The position numbers and the translations under genes are program-made. DNA of 64,000 bases, taken from contig CM036188.1 in assembly GCA_020631735.1 (NCBI GenBank), positions 18,890,214-18,954,213 on the forward strand, given 5' to 3'. The stretch is from Saccharum officinarum. Its lineage: Eukaryota; Streptophyta; Magnoliopsida; Poales; Poaceae. This document shows positions 34,641 through 46,189 of the stretch, one piece after another; position 1 is the first letter of the stretch, and each line of letters opens with the position of its first letter. The notes beneath the pieces are model-generated. The model was not told the origin of the DNA. It did no database searches and saw only the letters and a program-made list of their open reading frames with translations.

Positions 34641-35101
34641 TGTTATGTTCTTCAGGATCGCTAGGTGTAGATCAGTGGGGACAATCTCATTGGGTTTGTG
34701 TACAGAGAGAGATAGCGAGGGAGAGAGAGAGTTATAGTTAGTCATAGACCATCGGTAGGCATTGAGGAGGCGGATCCTGGGATCACGGGTTTGCCGGTAA
34801 AGATCTGCCCTAGGGCAGCGACGGGTGGTGAAGCGGTGGAGCAGTGGTGACATCGGTGAAGTCCGGTGGTGGTTCCCATCGCTCACAGCATGACCCTCGA
34901 GATTGGATTAGGAATGGAGGTGGGGTAGTTACTGTAGCAGTCAACCTCGTGGTGTGAGCCCCTGGACCCCCACCTCCTATTTATAGTGTTGCATGACGGG
35001 GGGCCACCAGCCATGTAATTGGGCTGAGCGTCCCCGATCAGGACGCGGTCAATGGGTTCATCTTGACCGTTGGGTCAAGACAGATGAGATCAATTCTAAT
35101 A
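34641..35101 (-). repeat. Copia 5' LTR
   Basis: 461 bp. On the minus strand 'CTATAAATAGGAGG' near 34980 is a good TATA box for the element promoter. Confidence 0.88.
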
Positions 35102-35409
35102 GGTAGGAGCACAAAAAACATTCTAGCATTAATCATGAGCCTAAGATGATCTTTCTTTTGCTTCTTTGTCTGGAATTCCATTGAAGAGCCTCCCGCTATC
35201 TGCAGTATCATGCCAATGGTGGGTAGTGGTGTATGTGGATTGAGCTAGTTTTTTGGGTTGGGTTCGTTTTTAGGGGCGGCTAGATGTGGTGGAGGTGGTG
35301 GCGGAGGTAGTGCTTCAAGTTGTCTATTGTGCACTTAAGCTGGCTGGCTTGTCTCTATGAATGTTATGTGTGGAGGCCTTAGGTTTATATAGGTAAGGTT
35401 GGCTTCTGC

Positions 35410-36455
35410 TCACTGATTACTTGCCTGCCCTTGCTGTTGGGTGCTTGGTCGCCATGCGGGTAGGAAGTTTGGGTAGTATGCGGCTGCTAAGGTGGATGGG
35501 TGAATTTGATTGGAGTTAAGACTATGGTAGATTGGGCAATATGGCTGCTGTGAAGGTGCAGCGAAGGTGTAGTTGGCCTCCCTGGTGGGTTGTTGTGGTG
35601 GAGGTTGAGGATTTGCCTTGTTTTTTATCCTCTCCTGAGTTTCCTTCGCATCTGGGCAATCTTTGGTGATGTGCCCTTTGTTATCTCCATGAAAGAAACA
35701 ATACTGCCTTCGCTGTTTTGATTCTTGGTTTTTGTTCCATTTCTTCCTTTGATTGTATTTCTTGCCTTTGTACTGCTTTTGTGGTGCTTTGTTTGGGGCT
35801 ACCTCCAGCATTTGCTGCCCTTGCTGGCTATTCCCTTGCTGCTCTATATTGAAAACTTGTTGATCTGACGGTTGCTAGGGCTGTGACTGGCCTTGGCTTC
35901 TGTTGCCCCTTTATGCATTTCTATTGTTCCCTTGGTACTGTTGGTTCTGATTTTGCTCCCCTAGCCTTTTGCGAAGGTCGTTGTTTGACCTGAAATACTT
36001 CTCAAACTCACTGTATAGTTCTTCTATGGTACTTGGCTTCTCCCGAGCCAGATGAGCAGTGAAGGCTCCAATACGAAGACCTTTAATTGCTGCTTCGATT
36101 GCCACATCTTTTGGGACGTTTAGTGCCTTCGCTTTGAGCTGCACGAATCTTGGAAAATAGTCTCTCAGGGCCTCACCTTGATTTTGCTTACACCGACAGA
36201 GGTCCATCGAGGTCAAGGATTCGGTGGTGAACCCTTTGAAGTTGGCTATGATCTTGTCATAGAGGTCCTCCCATGAGTATACTGAACTTGGTCTCAGCAT
36301 AGAGTACCATGCCAATGCATCACGTTCAGCTGCAATAACGAATGACTTGGCTAAGATAGTGTCATTCTCCACTGTGGAGGCTACGGCCGCCTCAAAACTC
36401 ATGATGAACTAGCACGGATCTGATCTTTTGTTAAACCTAGGTAGGGTAATGGGTT
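35410..36455 (-). pseudogene. Ty3/gypsy gag fragment (Tat/Athila-like)
   Basis: One minus-strand frame interrupted by stops: 'LPRFNKRSDPC' stop 'FIMSFEAAVAS', 'AKSFVIAAERDALAWYSMLR', 'SWEDLYDKIIANFKGF', 'EALRDYFPRFVQLKAKALNV', 'TIEELYSEFEKYFR' (Retrotrans_gag-type capsid), then a Gln-rich linker, a Lys-rich stretch and the knuckle 'CFFHGDNKGHITKDC' with spacing C-X2-H-type like Tat/Athila gags. Stops at about 36413, 35913 and 35870; the first and last are TAG where CAG (Gln) would fit. No pol and no LTRs are seen; the copia target duplication lies 300 bp away. Lineage is a tentative reading. Confidence 0.75.
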
Positions 36456-36902
36456 TGTAAGATGGGGGCCATGGTTCCGCTCATTCCTTTCCCCCGCCAC
36501 CGCGAGACTCTCTTCCGGGTTCGGCTGCGCTCCACTTGCTACCGTGAATCCCATACAGCTCCCTCGCAGTTTGCTGGTTCGCTACGAGCAAGGGCCTTGT
36601 CATGGACAGACACCCTAGTTGCACGCGGCGGCGGGAAGGTGACTCGGTGGCGCCGCCGGCGCTGGGTGGGAAACTGGGGAATGCGCAGACCGCGCGTGAG
36701 AGAGAGGGGATGGCTGCTAGTGGTCCCCGCGTGTCATTCAAAGTAAGCAGAACTGCTGTACCCCACCTGCCAGTGGGTAGTAGAGACTAGGAGTAATAAT
36801 CGTTACTGTACATCATTATGCCAAGTAAGACGAAAAAATGGAAGACGAAAAAAAAATACAAAATTATACAGGCGCGTAAGATCCACACGGTTCAAATCGA
36901 CC
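36456..36902. other. Interval downstream of TPLATE
   Basis: GC-rich to 36790 then AT-rich. A minus-strand frame with 'TRPLLVANQQTARELYGIHG' resembles retroelement coding sequence but cannot be placed. The last 100 bp before the TPLATE stop should hold its 3' untranslated region. Confidence 0.35.
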
Positions 36903-39900
36903 TCACTGCGCTTTCATGGCTTTCTCCTTGCACAGCGGGTGCCACTCCTGCAGCACGGCAGCCTGGAGAGCGCGGTGCTCGGCTTCCTCCGCGGTGAGCT
37001 TGGAGAGCGTCGAGGGGCCCTTAGGGTTTCCAAACCCATCTAGTTCCTCGCTCTGCTTTCGCTCCTCTTCCTCCTCTTGCTCGGTCTTCGCAGGTGGGAC
37101 CTTTGGCTTGGCCGCCTTGAGCAGGGCGATCCTCTCCATGGAGATCTTCAGCCGCTCGGTGGCCGCACTCTTCACCTCATCCTCAGGCATGTATTCCACA
37201 GCACCGTCGGTGATGTCGTCCAGCCAGCCCTGGAGATCGGATTCGATCTCTCTCGTGATGGATTCATCGGACGCACGCATGACGAATTTGCAGATCATTG
37301 TGGTGGTCTCGTCACCCAAATCAACGTTCCTGCTGACTTCACTTGCCCCAAATATCATCATGCCCACAAACCCACCAAACCATGTCTTTGCTGCATAACA
37401 TAACTGTAGGAGATGTATAAGTTGTTAGTCATCAATCAAAATGTTTACAAGCTATGAATAGGAAATAAATAATGCACCATTTAGTGTCTTTTAAGTAATA
37501 CAGCATATCAACAGTTACCTGGAATCCAGCTACTGTTCGGATGAAATGCGAGCAGACTTGATGGAAAGGCTTAGAAGAGATTGACTTCAATCCACTGAGG
37601 AAGGGAGAGCTGTCATACTGCTGAGCAGCGGTGGCCTTGAAACCACTGCCTTCGTATGTGTATGTGCCAGTACACTCCACCATGGCTGGCAGGCTAGGCC
37701 ATAGCCTGAAATACTCAACTGGAGAGCATTCTAATGGTAGTAGAAGCTCAGCAAGAGGGAACTTGTAGGGTTGGCACCGCAGAACAACCGGTTCCCCAAG
37801 CTCAGGCCGAAGTGAACGCTTCTGCCTCATCATCTGTGAATCCTCTTCTGCATAATCTCCTCCATAGTCTGCTGATCCACCACTTCCATAAAACGGGTAA
37901 TACAAAACTTGAACCCAGAGGGAGCATCTCTCAAAATGTGAAACTCCGACAGTCACACTACTTTGGACTGGATCCTGGAGAGTTAAAAAGGCATTAGGTG
38001 ATCAGTAATGCCAGTGTTTACCCAAGCACAAAATTCTACAGTAAGTTTTTAGTTTGTAAATAGATCAATATTTGTTTCATGTTGGACATAACTTATCTAG
38101 AAACAAGATATGAAACCCATTCTGTCTGCTGGTTATTCCAGGCAATATTAGTAAATACTCCATCCATTCCAAATTATGAGATATTTTAGCCTTTCTAGAT
38201 ACATTGATTTGACTATGTATCTAGACATAGTACATATCTAAGTACATAGCAAAAACTATGCATCTAAAAAAGTCAAAACGCCTTATAATTTAGGTCTAGC
38301 TTGCGCACTAGTATGTGAGTGTGTGAGTTTTTGTGTGTGGTGGTGGTGTGTGAGTTAGTGCGTGAGTTCAGATATTACAGCTTGTACCTGAAGAGCTAAG
38401 GCTCAAAAAAAACGCCTTATAATTTGAAATGAAGGGAGTAGAAGGCAAGAGAAAGAAACAAAGATCAGAACTGGACTATTAAAAAATCCATGTAAACAGC
38501 ACTGGATTTTAGTCTTAACTGACATATTTTCCCCAGTGGATTACGAAATATTGAGCTTTCAACTGGATGCTGGATAGTCAGATACATGGGTTGTTCGAGT
38601 ATACAAATTAAGGCAGAAAAAGGTCGTAATGTTTACTAACAAAAAACATCTCCCACTAAACTATATTCAAATCGTATTTTCATAGGAAAATGTAATCAGT
38701 AGACAAAAAATTGTTGAAGTTCTTCCTTCAAAAAAGGAATTGTAAGTCACCTGGGAAACAAGATTCCGAAGGTGACGAACAGTGCGAGAGAAACCATCCA
38801 TATAATACAGTGCTCCAGAGAGGCCAACACGGATGTCCACCCTGTTGAGTTCCAGCTCAGTCAAATTTAAAATCTGCAACAGCGCACACTAGTCAAAAGA
38901 CATGATAATATAGTTCCTAATCAAATAATTCAACCTTTGAGCAAAGCAACATGTGAAGAATCATTCATAGTTGTTTTAGTTAATACTATATCAGATGCAG
39001 GACATCAAGGCCACTTTTTTTGGAAGTTCATCTACTTGTATGTGAACATTAATCATATCAACAAGTTTCAGTACTTTGTCTATTTGTATAAGAACTAATG
39101 TAACTAATGTAGCAGCAAGTAAGTGTTCAAAAAAGCTTCTTTTATTAAAAACTCCTTTAATGTTAAACACGAACATTAGAATAATTAAATTCAGAATTCG
39201 AATGTGAGGTCCCAAAGCAGCATTAGCAGTAACCGTGACTGAAAAGTATATTTCAAGTTACTAGCATAGAGAAAGATGTATCAATCAGGCCATACCTTTA
39301 GATGTAGAGTGATTCTGCCATCAGTTGGATCTGCCAAATGATATGCTTCGATGTAGCACGGATCACTGCTGCCAGTCAATGTACAGGCTTTTGGAAGCTC
39401 TTTATGTAAGGCACCAATTCCCTTGGTTTGTAGGAGAGTTAATTGACTGGGATTCGGCCTCCAAAGCTCCCGGATGGCCTTATGAACTAATCCTTCCAAT
39501 TTTCTATCTTGGGCAGCAGACGCCTCTGAAAATTGAACTGTAAGTTTGTGGTGACTAAATGGATAATCCCCTGTAGCATCACCTACACCAACCCACCTGA
39601 AATAACAGAAAGTATAACATTGTCATTTCCCTGTGCAAACAGTCAAACACTATGGCACACAAGTGACAAAATTAGTAACCTAAATATAGAAATGCACTCA
39701 CCTGTTATCGGGATGGTTTGTTACATATTTTATTACTTGCAACACATAACGTGATTGATGCTTGGTGACAGAATCAGCTGAAGTACTTGCCCTAAATTCT
39801 TCCAGTTCTTTTGTGAGAAGTTGCCCTGCTCTTGCATTTCTTGTTCCCAAACGTTGAGCGCAAATTAGGACAGCCTGCACATCTTGTATCCTATTTGATG

Positions 39901-42900
39901 TAGTAGCAGATGAATCGGTGTTGAACAATATCTTGTGCATGTTAGATATGATAATATTCAGTGGGTCCTCTGGGTCATCAGCTAAAAGGGGATCCAGACC
40001 TTCAAGATCAAAGTGTTCAGAAATTGCCCATATCAAGCGTGAAGATACACGTGGAGTGTGAACCTGGAAAGATATAGTTAATCCAATTTAATAATCTTGG
40101 ACCATTCTGAAAAAGAAAACAAAGAGCATGGATTTTGTTTGAATTCACTGTTTCAAGAGTCAGCACTTGTTATGTGGAGATTGTTAGGGTTAAGAGGATT
40201 GAGGAGGAAGAGAGGAGCGGCGGCGGAGCTACAGTACCCGCGCGCTACAGTACCTCTCGGGTACTGTTCATGCGCGTAGAGAGAGAGCGCAAGAGAGAGA
40301 GGACCGGCGGCTAGGGCTATGAGGGGCGCTGGGAACGCCGGCCACAGGGCTTCGCCCACGGCCGGCAAGAGAAGGTTTTTCCTTCTAATCTTTTGCTTGA
40401 TTAGATTGATACATCTCCTCTTCTTATATAGAGAAGAGGTCTTACTTGACCCCTAAGCAAGCGACTAATTAACCCTAACGGGCTAAGGCCCAATAGGCCC
40501 TTGACTCTTCTAACAGCACTGGCCTGCTTAATCAGTGCCTAGGCGCTAGTAGGTGCCAGCCGAGTACCCACCTAGCACCAAGTGCTTTTTCAAACACTGC
40601 TTTTTTTAGGAAAGCAGCTTTAAGAAATGGTGCAGTTTTAGTGTTTACCAGGAAAGATGAAACATAGTAAAACAGGCATAATCAGATCTAAACAAGGGTA
40701 AACCTTTGGCAAAGCAGAAGCATTTATCTATTTCCATCCTAAATAAGATCCAAAGACTTGTTTATAAAAAAGATGTTTATGGGTTCAAGTTTTACAAGAG
40801 TCAGATCTATGCAACAAGGAAAGAGCATAAAGCCATAAACTATGGGGAAAAAGATGCCATATGTGCTATGCTAAGAGTAAAGAACACTGAATTTAATTCT
40901 AATAAAACATTGTTTAGTTGATAACTCAAGCAAGAACAAATAAAGAACTATGTGACATCATGAGAAAAACAGGATCACTCACGCCATTGAGTTGTCAAAC
41001 AGCAATGAATAAACAGTGTTCTTAGATTTCAACTAGTATTTAGGAACACAGGAAGGTATAATTAAAATTTAACATTCAGGAATAATAAGAAGGATCACAA
41101 CCTCGCGAAGGTCCCTGATAAGCTGTAGCTGCAAATTTCTAAGCCGTGTCTCATTCAGAATCTGATCTTGAGATGCACCAGCTTTAATTGTCTTCACACC
41201 ACCTCTGGTGTCGTATATATGACAAAGCCTCACAAGCAACTTTAGATAGCAATCAATTGCATAGGTACGACCATCACAATTCCAAAGAACACATGGCCTG
41301 CAAACTTCCACCACATCCAAAGCAGGTTCTGTCCAATTAAGGGCACCATAACCAGTTCCATAGGCTAACGCTCCTATAACTCTGCTCTCTGTCCCAGAAT
41401 TCTTCAACTCTGGTAGTGGAAGAGATAGCTGGAAACAACTTTCGACCAGGGAAGCCACTAGCTCTTCTCTGAACAAGTTTTTGCTTGTTACACTGTTTAG
41501 ATCTTCCTTCACCCTCACATCCTCAAAGAGTGATATCACATCTGTTCCTGGAACAGGCTTCTGACCTCTTCGAACACTCTCCTTTGCAAAAAGATCAACA
41601 CAAAGAGCAGTCCGACAAATACATGCCAAAGCATGCATACGATCTGACTCTGCTCTCAAGTTTCTCACCATCTGAAGCAGTCTTTTGAACAGAGAAACCT
41701 GTGTCATAGCACGTGCTCACATAAATACATCTTGAACATAAATTCGCAATATTGTCCACTAAATTAAAAGTTATTGCTCCAAACATAGCAACATATCTAT
41801 CCAGTGGTATTGCAGAGAAGTAAAGAAACTACAAGAATTCATCAATAGCTTTAGCTTTTCTACAGCCAGATTCAATCATAAAATGGCCCTGAAAGAATAA
41901 TCCAAAATTATGAGATCTAAATGTCAAATACTTAAATTTAATTCGACAGCAAGCATACAACATTGTATCGTTTATGGTCTCAAGTTGGAAGGACTTATCA
42001 CAAAATGACCAAATTACAGATCATTGCACAACCTATAAGAATATATAAGTGTGGAGGAGTCTAGTTATGGTTATGATAATACAATTACAATGAAAAATCA
42101 GAAATAAACACAATTAAAAGAGTTATGATATGCATACACTGCATAAATCATTAGTTTATGTGTGGGAAATACTTTATTTGGTTGTATAGAGTTTGGAGTT
42201 TGGAATGGCGTCAAGCTTCTGGCGTTCTCTGTGACAAAAGGGTGCCTCAGAAGCTGAAAGGTAAGTTCTATAGGACGGCGATTCGTCCGGCGATGTTATA
42301 TGGTGCTGAGTGTTGGCCTACAAAAAGGCGACATGTCCAGCAATTGAATGTAGCGGAGATGCGTATGTTGCGTTGGTGTTGTGGGCACACAAGGAGGGAT
42401 AGAGTACGGAACGACGATATTCGGGATAGGGTTGGGGTGGCACCAATTGAGGAGAAATTGATTCAACATCGGTTGAGATGGTTTGGACATGTCCAACGGA
42501 GGCCTCCTGAGGCGCCGGTGCGTAGTGGAGTTCTAAAGCGGGCCGATAATGTAAAGAGCGGTAGAGGTCGACCTAAACTAACTTGGGACGAGTCCGTTAA
42601 GAGAGATCTTAAGGAGTGGAATATCCCCAAGGATTTAGCTATGGACAGGAGCGCTTGGAGATTAGCAATCAACGTGCCTGAACCGTGACATCTTTTGTCT
42701 TGTGCCCTTTATGTCCCTTTATGTGTCTCCCTGTTTCTCGTCTCTTTTGGGTTTCATCTCTAGCCTACCCCAACTTGCTTGGGACAAAAGGCTATGTTGT
42801 TGTTGTTGTTGTTGTATAGAGTTTGGAGTTTGGACACCCAGATAAGACATGGGCCCCTTGTATTTTCTACTCTCAATGTCTGAGTTTGAAAGAGAATCAC

Positions 42901-44950
42901 TAATTCACTAGATGACACACATTTGACTGAACTAAAGAGAAGGGAAGCATAATTTAACAACAATGCAGGAAATCAAGTTCTAGTTAATGTAGATAGACAA
43001 CAATAAGGGCAGGGAGGTCCAAAAGGAACTAATCTGTCATTCATTTGCCAATTTTATACACTTAAAAAAAGGAAATTGGTTTTTAAAAGGTTGAGATAAG
43101 AGTGAGATAATACTCATCCAGTTGCAATTAAGTAGATTTAGGCTATGAGTTAGTCCAAAATCTAAATTCTATCCATCAATATATAAATAACTATTTAGAT
43201 TAAGGGCCCTCTTGGTTTGTTACCAAAATTTTCCTTCGCATAGATTTGGCAAGCAAAAGTTGGGCAAAAATGTTTGTCAAAGATTTGGAAAGACAAATGT
43301 GAGATATTGGCGAACTTTGGTAGCAAACCAAATGGTTGCCAAAGTCTTGGCTTACCCACATTTTGGTAACGAAATTTTGGCCATCAACCAACCAGGCCCT
43401 AAGAGCATAGAACTAATACTCTAAATTCATTGTTAAAAAACACTTCCAAGATATATTCCCTTCATTTGAATCAAGATGTTTCCGCTGAAATCACTACTTA
43501 AAGTACCACCTTGGAGACTTACATTTGCAAATTGCAACCAGAGGTATTTGATTGAATAAAGTTGGTAGCTTCAAAGAAGAACCTAGAAATAGACTGAACC
43601 TGAGTAGTTCTAACCTATAAGTTTGTGTTCATTTCAAGCCCATGTATTTTTGTCCGGGCACACTCAAACAAACAGTAAATAGACAGAACTACATGTTATT
43701 GGAAAAAGTTTGCAAAATTTTAATAAATAGGACTCTATTATCATCCAAGGGCAGGCTATGATTAACTACAAGTAAGATCAGCTAGAAGTTATGAAAGTAA
43801 GCCATTATAGTGATTGATTCAGTACCTGCATTCCAAGATCCAGCAAATGAAGATTGGTCACAACAGCCCTTACAATTGTCTCCCTCATCGACGAGAACTC
43901 TTGCCGGTCCCATAGTGTCAGGATTGCAATAATGGCAGCTGAAGCCCACTCTGGCTTGCCTCCAGGGACATCTGCAAGCGCCAGCATATTGATCCCCACC
44001 TCAAACACCAGTGGTGGGTCAAGTGAACTAAGGAATGGCAGCAAGTGTGAGACGATGTCTGACACTCCAACCAATTTCTCTGCACTCGACTCTACACTAT
44101 CAGCAATTGTAGTGTCCCCCGGCTTGGCAATCCGCCGCAGCGTGTTAACCACACCAGAAGCAACCATTTTCGCCGCGTGCACTAGAGGGTACACAGTAAC
44201 TCGGAAGCTCTCCACAGGCATCACCATGGAACGCGCTATCAGCATGTTGCGCCTTGACCAAATGAACTCAATGGCATCAGCCGCCCACTGGGCACGCACT
44301 GCAAGCGCACCTTCTCCATCAACAAGCTTGTCACCAGCTAGCCGGCTCATGCGGCGCCCCTCTAGCTCCTGGAACAGCCGTGCAAGGGCCTCAAATGCAC
44401 CAGCGGAAACCGCGTCAGCAGAGTCCAGCGCAAGCTCGGCCAGGCGGCCCCACCACGTGGTGGCGTGCGCCATGAGGGAGGGGTTTGTAGAGCACATGAG
44501 CGCGAGGTCATCGCGCGGGAGGAGCGAGGACAGAGATGTGACGGCGGCGAGGCGCAGCGACTCAGCAGGCGAGGAAAGCGCGCCAGCGATTTCGGCGTGG
44601 GCGGAGGAGAGGAGCGAGGGGAGAAGGTGGGAGGGCAGGGACGGGAACGAGGCGATGGAGGAGGCGGCGACGTCGGGGTCCGGGAAGGAGAGGTCGGAGC
44701 GGAGGGAGGAGAGGAGGAGCGGGTCGAGGAGGTCCGGTGGCAGCGGGAGCGCGCGGAGGAGGTCGAGCGCCAGGCGCTTGCAGACGGCGGAGGAGGGCGC
44801 CGACAGGATCTCGGTGGCCGCGGTGCGGGCGAGCGCGGAGACGTCCCGCCCCGCGGCGCACTGCTGCAGGGCCTGTAGCAGCGCCGACGACTGCCGGAGC
44901 GCGTCCGAGGAGCGGAGGTCGGTGGTGATCTGCGCGATGAGGAGGTCCAT
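36903..44950 (-). CDS. TPLATE: TPLATE, core subunit of the TPLATE endocytic complex
   Basis: Seven exons, minus strand: 44950-43826, 41698-41102, 40063-39702, 39596-39296, 38873-38751, 37974-37519 and 37403-36903. All introns are GT-AG and the joined frame has no stop, giving about 1154 aa (Arabidopsis TPLATE is about 1176). The start 'MDLLIAQITTDLRSSDALRQ', 'RRMSRLAGDKLVD', 'EKLVGVSDIVSHLLPFL', 'FEVGINMLALADVPGGKPEW', 'NLRAESDRMHALACICRTAL', 'SRVIGALAYGTGYGALNWTE', 'GSSDPCYIEAYHLAD' and 'ELEEFRASTSADSVTKHQ' identify it. It is an adaptin-like alpha-solenoid with a C-terminal appendage-like part and a Glu/Lys-rich tail ('EQEEEEERKQ'). Family knowledge: TPLATE acts with AP-2 and clathrin at the plasma membrane and cell plate. 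Exon 1 is GC-rich, as in many grass genes. Introns 1, 2 and 5 contain transposons. This is the only intact gene in the window. Confidence 0.95.
38158..38438. mobile_element. Stowaway MITE in TPLATE intron 5, with an insert
   Basis: Terminal repeats CTCCATCCATTCCAAATTAT and, inward from the right, CTCCCTTCATTTCAAATTAT, with TA duplication at 38156-38157 and 38439-38440. It is longer than usual because of a 117-bp insert (38292-38408). Confidence 0.85.
38292..38408 (+). mobile_element. Retroposed 117-bp insert with a 17-bp target duplication
   Basis: Flanked by a perfect 17-bp direct repeat AAAACGCCTTATAATTT (38275-38291 and 38409-38425). Its 3' end is A-rich ('ggctcaaaaa') and the middle is GT-rich. 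The length of the duplication and the A-tail suggest LINE-type retroposition of a short RNA or SINE fragment. The source is not recognised. Confidence 0.6.
40168..40515 (-). mobile_element. Copia-like solo LTR in TPLATE intron 2
   Basis: Perfect target duplication GCACT (40163-40167, 40516-40520) around a 348-bp unit with ends TGTTATGTGG and TTCTAACA. The minus strand carries 'CTATATAAGAAGAGG' (near 40435), a good TATA box, so the LTR promoter would read in the same direction as TPLATE. Confidence 0.85.
42205..42814 (+). mobile_element. 5'-truncated RTE-type LINE in TPLATE intron 1
   Basis: Plus-strand frame up to a TGA at 42686: 'KGKFYRTAIRPAMLYGAECW', 'VAEMRMLRWCCGHTRRDRVR', 'IRDRVGVAPIEEKLIQHRLR' and 'WFGHVQRRPPEAPVR', the C-terminal part of plant RTE reverse transcriptases. 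The 3' end is a (GTT)n tract (about 42796-42814). The same sequence, starting TATAGAGTTTGGAGTTTGGA, occurs directly before (to 42204) and after (to 42834); up to 24 bases match. Insertion is antisense to the gene. Confidence 0.9.
43204..43399. mobile_element. Tourist-type MITE in TPLATE intron 1
   Basis: 196 bp, ends GGGCCCTCTTGGTTTG and, inward from the right, GGGCCTGGTTGGTTGATGG, with TAA duplication (43201-43203, 43400-43402). Size and TAA target fit PIF/Harbinger-type Tourist elements. Confidence 0.85.
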
Positions 44951-45110
44951 CGCGCCCCCGAGGCGGAGGGGCTCCGGCGATCGCCGGAGCTGGGGGAGGG
45001 GGGCGGTGGCTTAGATCTGAGGAAGACGAGTGAGTCTGAGAAGGACCGGGCTTGGCTTGGGAGATTTTGGTTAGTAGTGATGCGGGAGTAAGGCGGGGTA
45101 AGACTGTCGG
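44951..45110 (-). promoter_or_regulatory. TPLATE 5' leader and proximal upstream region
   Basis: Purine-rich on the plus strand, about 160 bp before MITE-like DNA begins. It should hold the 5' untranslated region and core promoter; no clear TATA box is seen on the minus strand. Confidence 0.4.
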
Positions 45111-45113
45111 CGG

Positions 45114-45537
45114 TGGCATACTCTAAACGATACTCTAAAGTTTTAGAGTATGAATATAGAGTAAAAACTGCTGCACTGGGTACTCTAAAACGATACTCTA
45201 TTCTTTCTCTCACTCTATATTTAGAGTAGTATTGTGCTTACTCTATACTCTGTAGTGACGGACCCCGCTAGCTAAACAAAGGAAAAAATATTATAACTCA
45301 CAAACCAAAAAATCCAAATTAAATTTCGATTGCACCATTAAATTCGTCTCAATAAATCCTTCAAAACTAGATCACACATGAATATATTTAGATAAAGTGA
45401 CAAGTCGGTCCCACGGTGAATAGAGTGGATAGAGGATGATATAGAGGATGGATGGGTGCGGCAGAATTGAGTATAGAGGAGAGAATCTTGCTGACTAGGA
45501 CGTATAGAGGATGATATAGAGGATGGATAGGTGCGGG
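45114..45537. repeat. MITE-like 'ACTCTA' inverted repeats and a tandem unit
   Basis: 45114-45260 contains several TACTCTAAA / TTTAGAGTA inverted copies. At 45429-45461 and 45504-45537 a unit of about 33 bases ('gaggatgatatagaggatgg' plus flank) is repeated. Probably a small DNA element next to the TPLATE promoter; its ends are not fixed. Confidence 0.4.
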
Positions 45538-46002
45538 TAGTCTAACGAGCCGGCTCAGCTCGGTTCGTTCTCGATCGCTAGGCTCTTTATCTTAACGAGC
45601 TAGCCAGCTCGGCTCGACTCATTATGAGTTTTTGAGCTGACTCGTTAAGCTCGTGAGCCAGATATAAAAAAATATATAAAATTTAATAGTTGTATTTATC
45701 TAAAGCATGAAAATAGTAATAATACAAAAATAATATATCCAATAGCCTTAAATCGAATAAATATTCATATGAGCTAACATATCAACCATTTGTAAAGTGC
45801 AAGACATGAAGTAATACAAAACTAATATAAGGTATGATGACTTTTCTCTAAAACTGTGGCTCGTTTGGCTCGCAAGCGGCTTGCGAGCTGGCTCGAGTTG
45901 GCTCGTTATAGCTAACGAGCTAAAATCTTGGCTCGGCTCGGCTCGTTATGATAGCCACGAGCCGAGCGAGCTAACGAGCTTTAAGTTTTTCGTCCAACCT
46001 TA
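45538..46002. mobile_element. hAT-like MITE rich in GCTCG / CGAGC units
   Basis: Both halves are made of 'aacgagct'/'agctcgtt' units in opposite orientation around an AT-rich centre. The right end, read inward, is TAAGGTTGGACGAAAAACTT, a common grass hAT MITE end. TGCGGG occurs on both sides (45532-45537, 46003-46008) as a partial target duplication. Confidence 0.55.
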
Positions 46003-46189
46003 TGCGGGAGGTGGGAATGGGTCAGACCGTTTAATTCCAATGGTTTTTTTTAAGAAGTAAATTCCAAGGGTTAATTGGAGAGAAAAAAAACATTTTTATC
46101 CCCTCAACTTTCACGCTCGTCCGATTTTCCCCTCTTGTTGGGATTCGACCTTGAAAACGCAGTCCCTCTTTTACTCGACAATATAACCT

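Larger units (their letters stand above)
29361..35101 (-). mobile_element. Ty1/copia retrotransposon, full length but decayed
   Basis: Perfect 5-bp target duplication GGTAG (29356-29360, 35102-35106). LTRs are 29361-29819 and 34641-35101. Element orientation is minus: the primer-binding site (TGGTATCAAAGCCTCG, complement of 34624-34639) adjoins the right LTR and a polypurine run adjoins the left LTR. The order RNase H, RT, integrase from left to right (minus sense reversed) with a 'YVDD' RT box gives copia. Many stops and LTR differences indicate an old insertion. Two stem-loop arrays lie inside it. Confidence 0.88.

Noticed and set aside
36481..36741. Minus-strand 86-codon frame downstream of TPLATE
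   Set aside because: Possible retroelement remnant but too short and without a recognisable domain; not called as a gene.
43854..45014. Long plus-strand open frame opposite TPLATE exon 1
   Set aside because: A shadow of the GC-rich exon on the other strand; Ser/Arg/Glu-rich with no domain.
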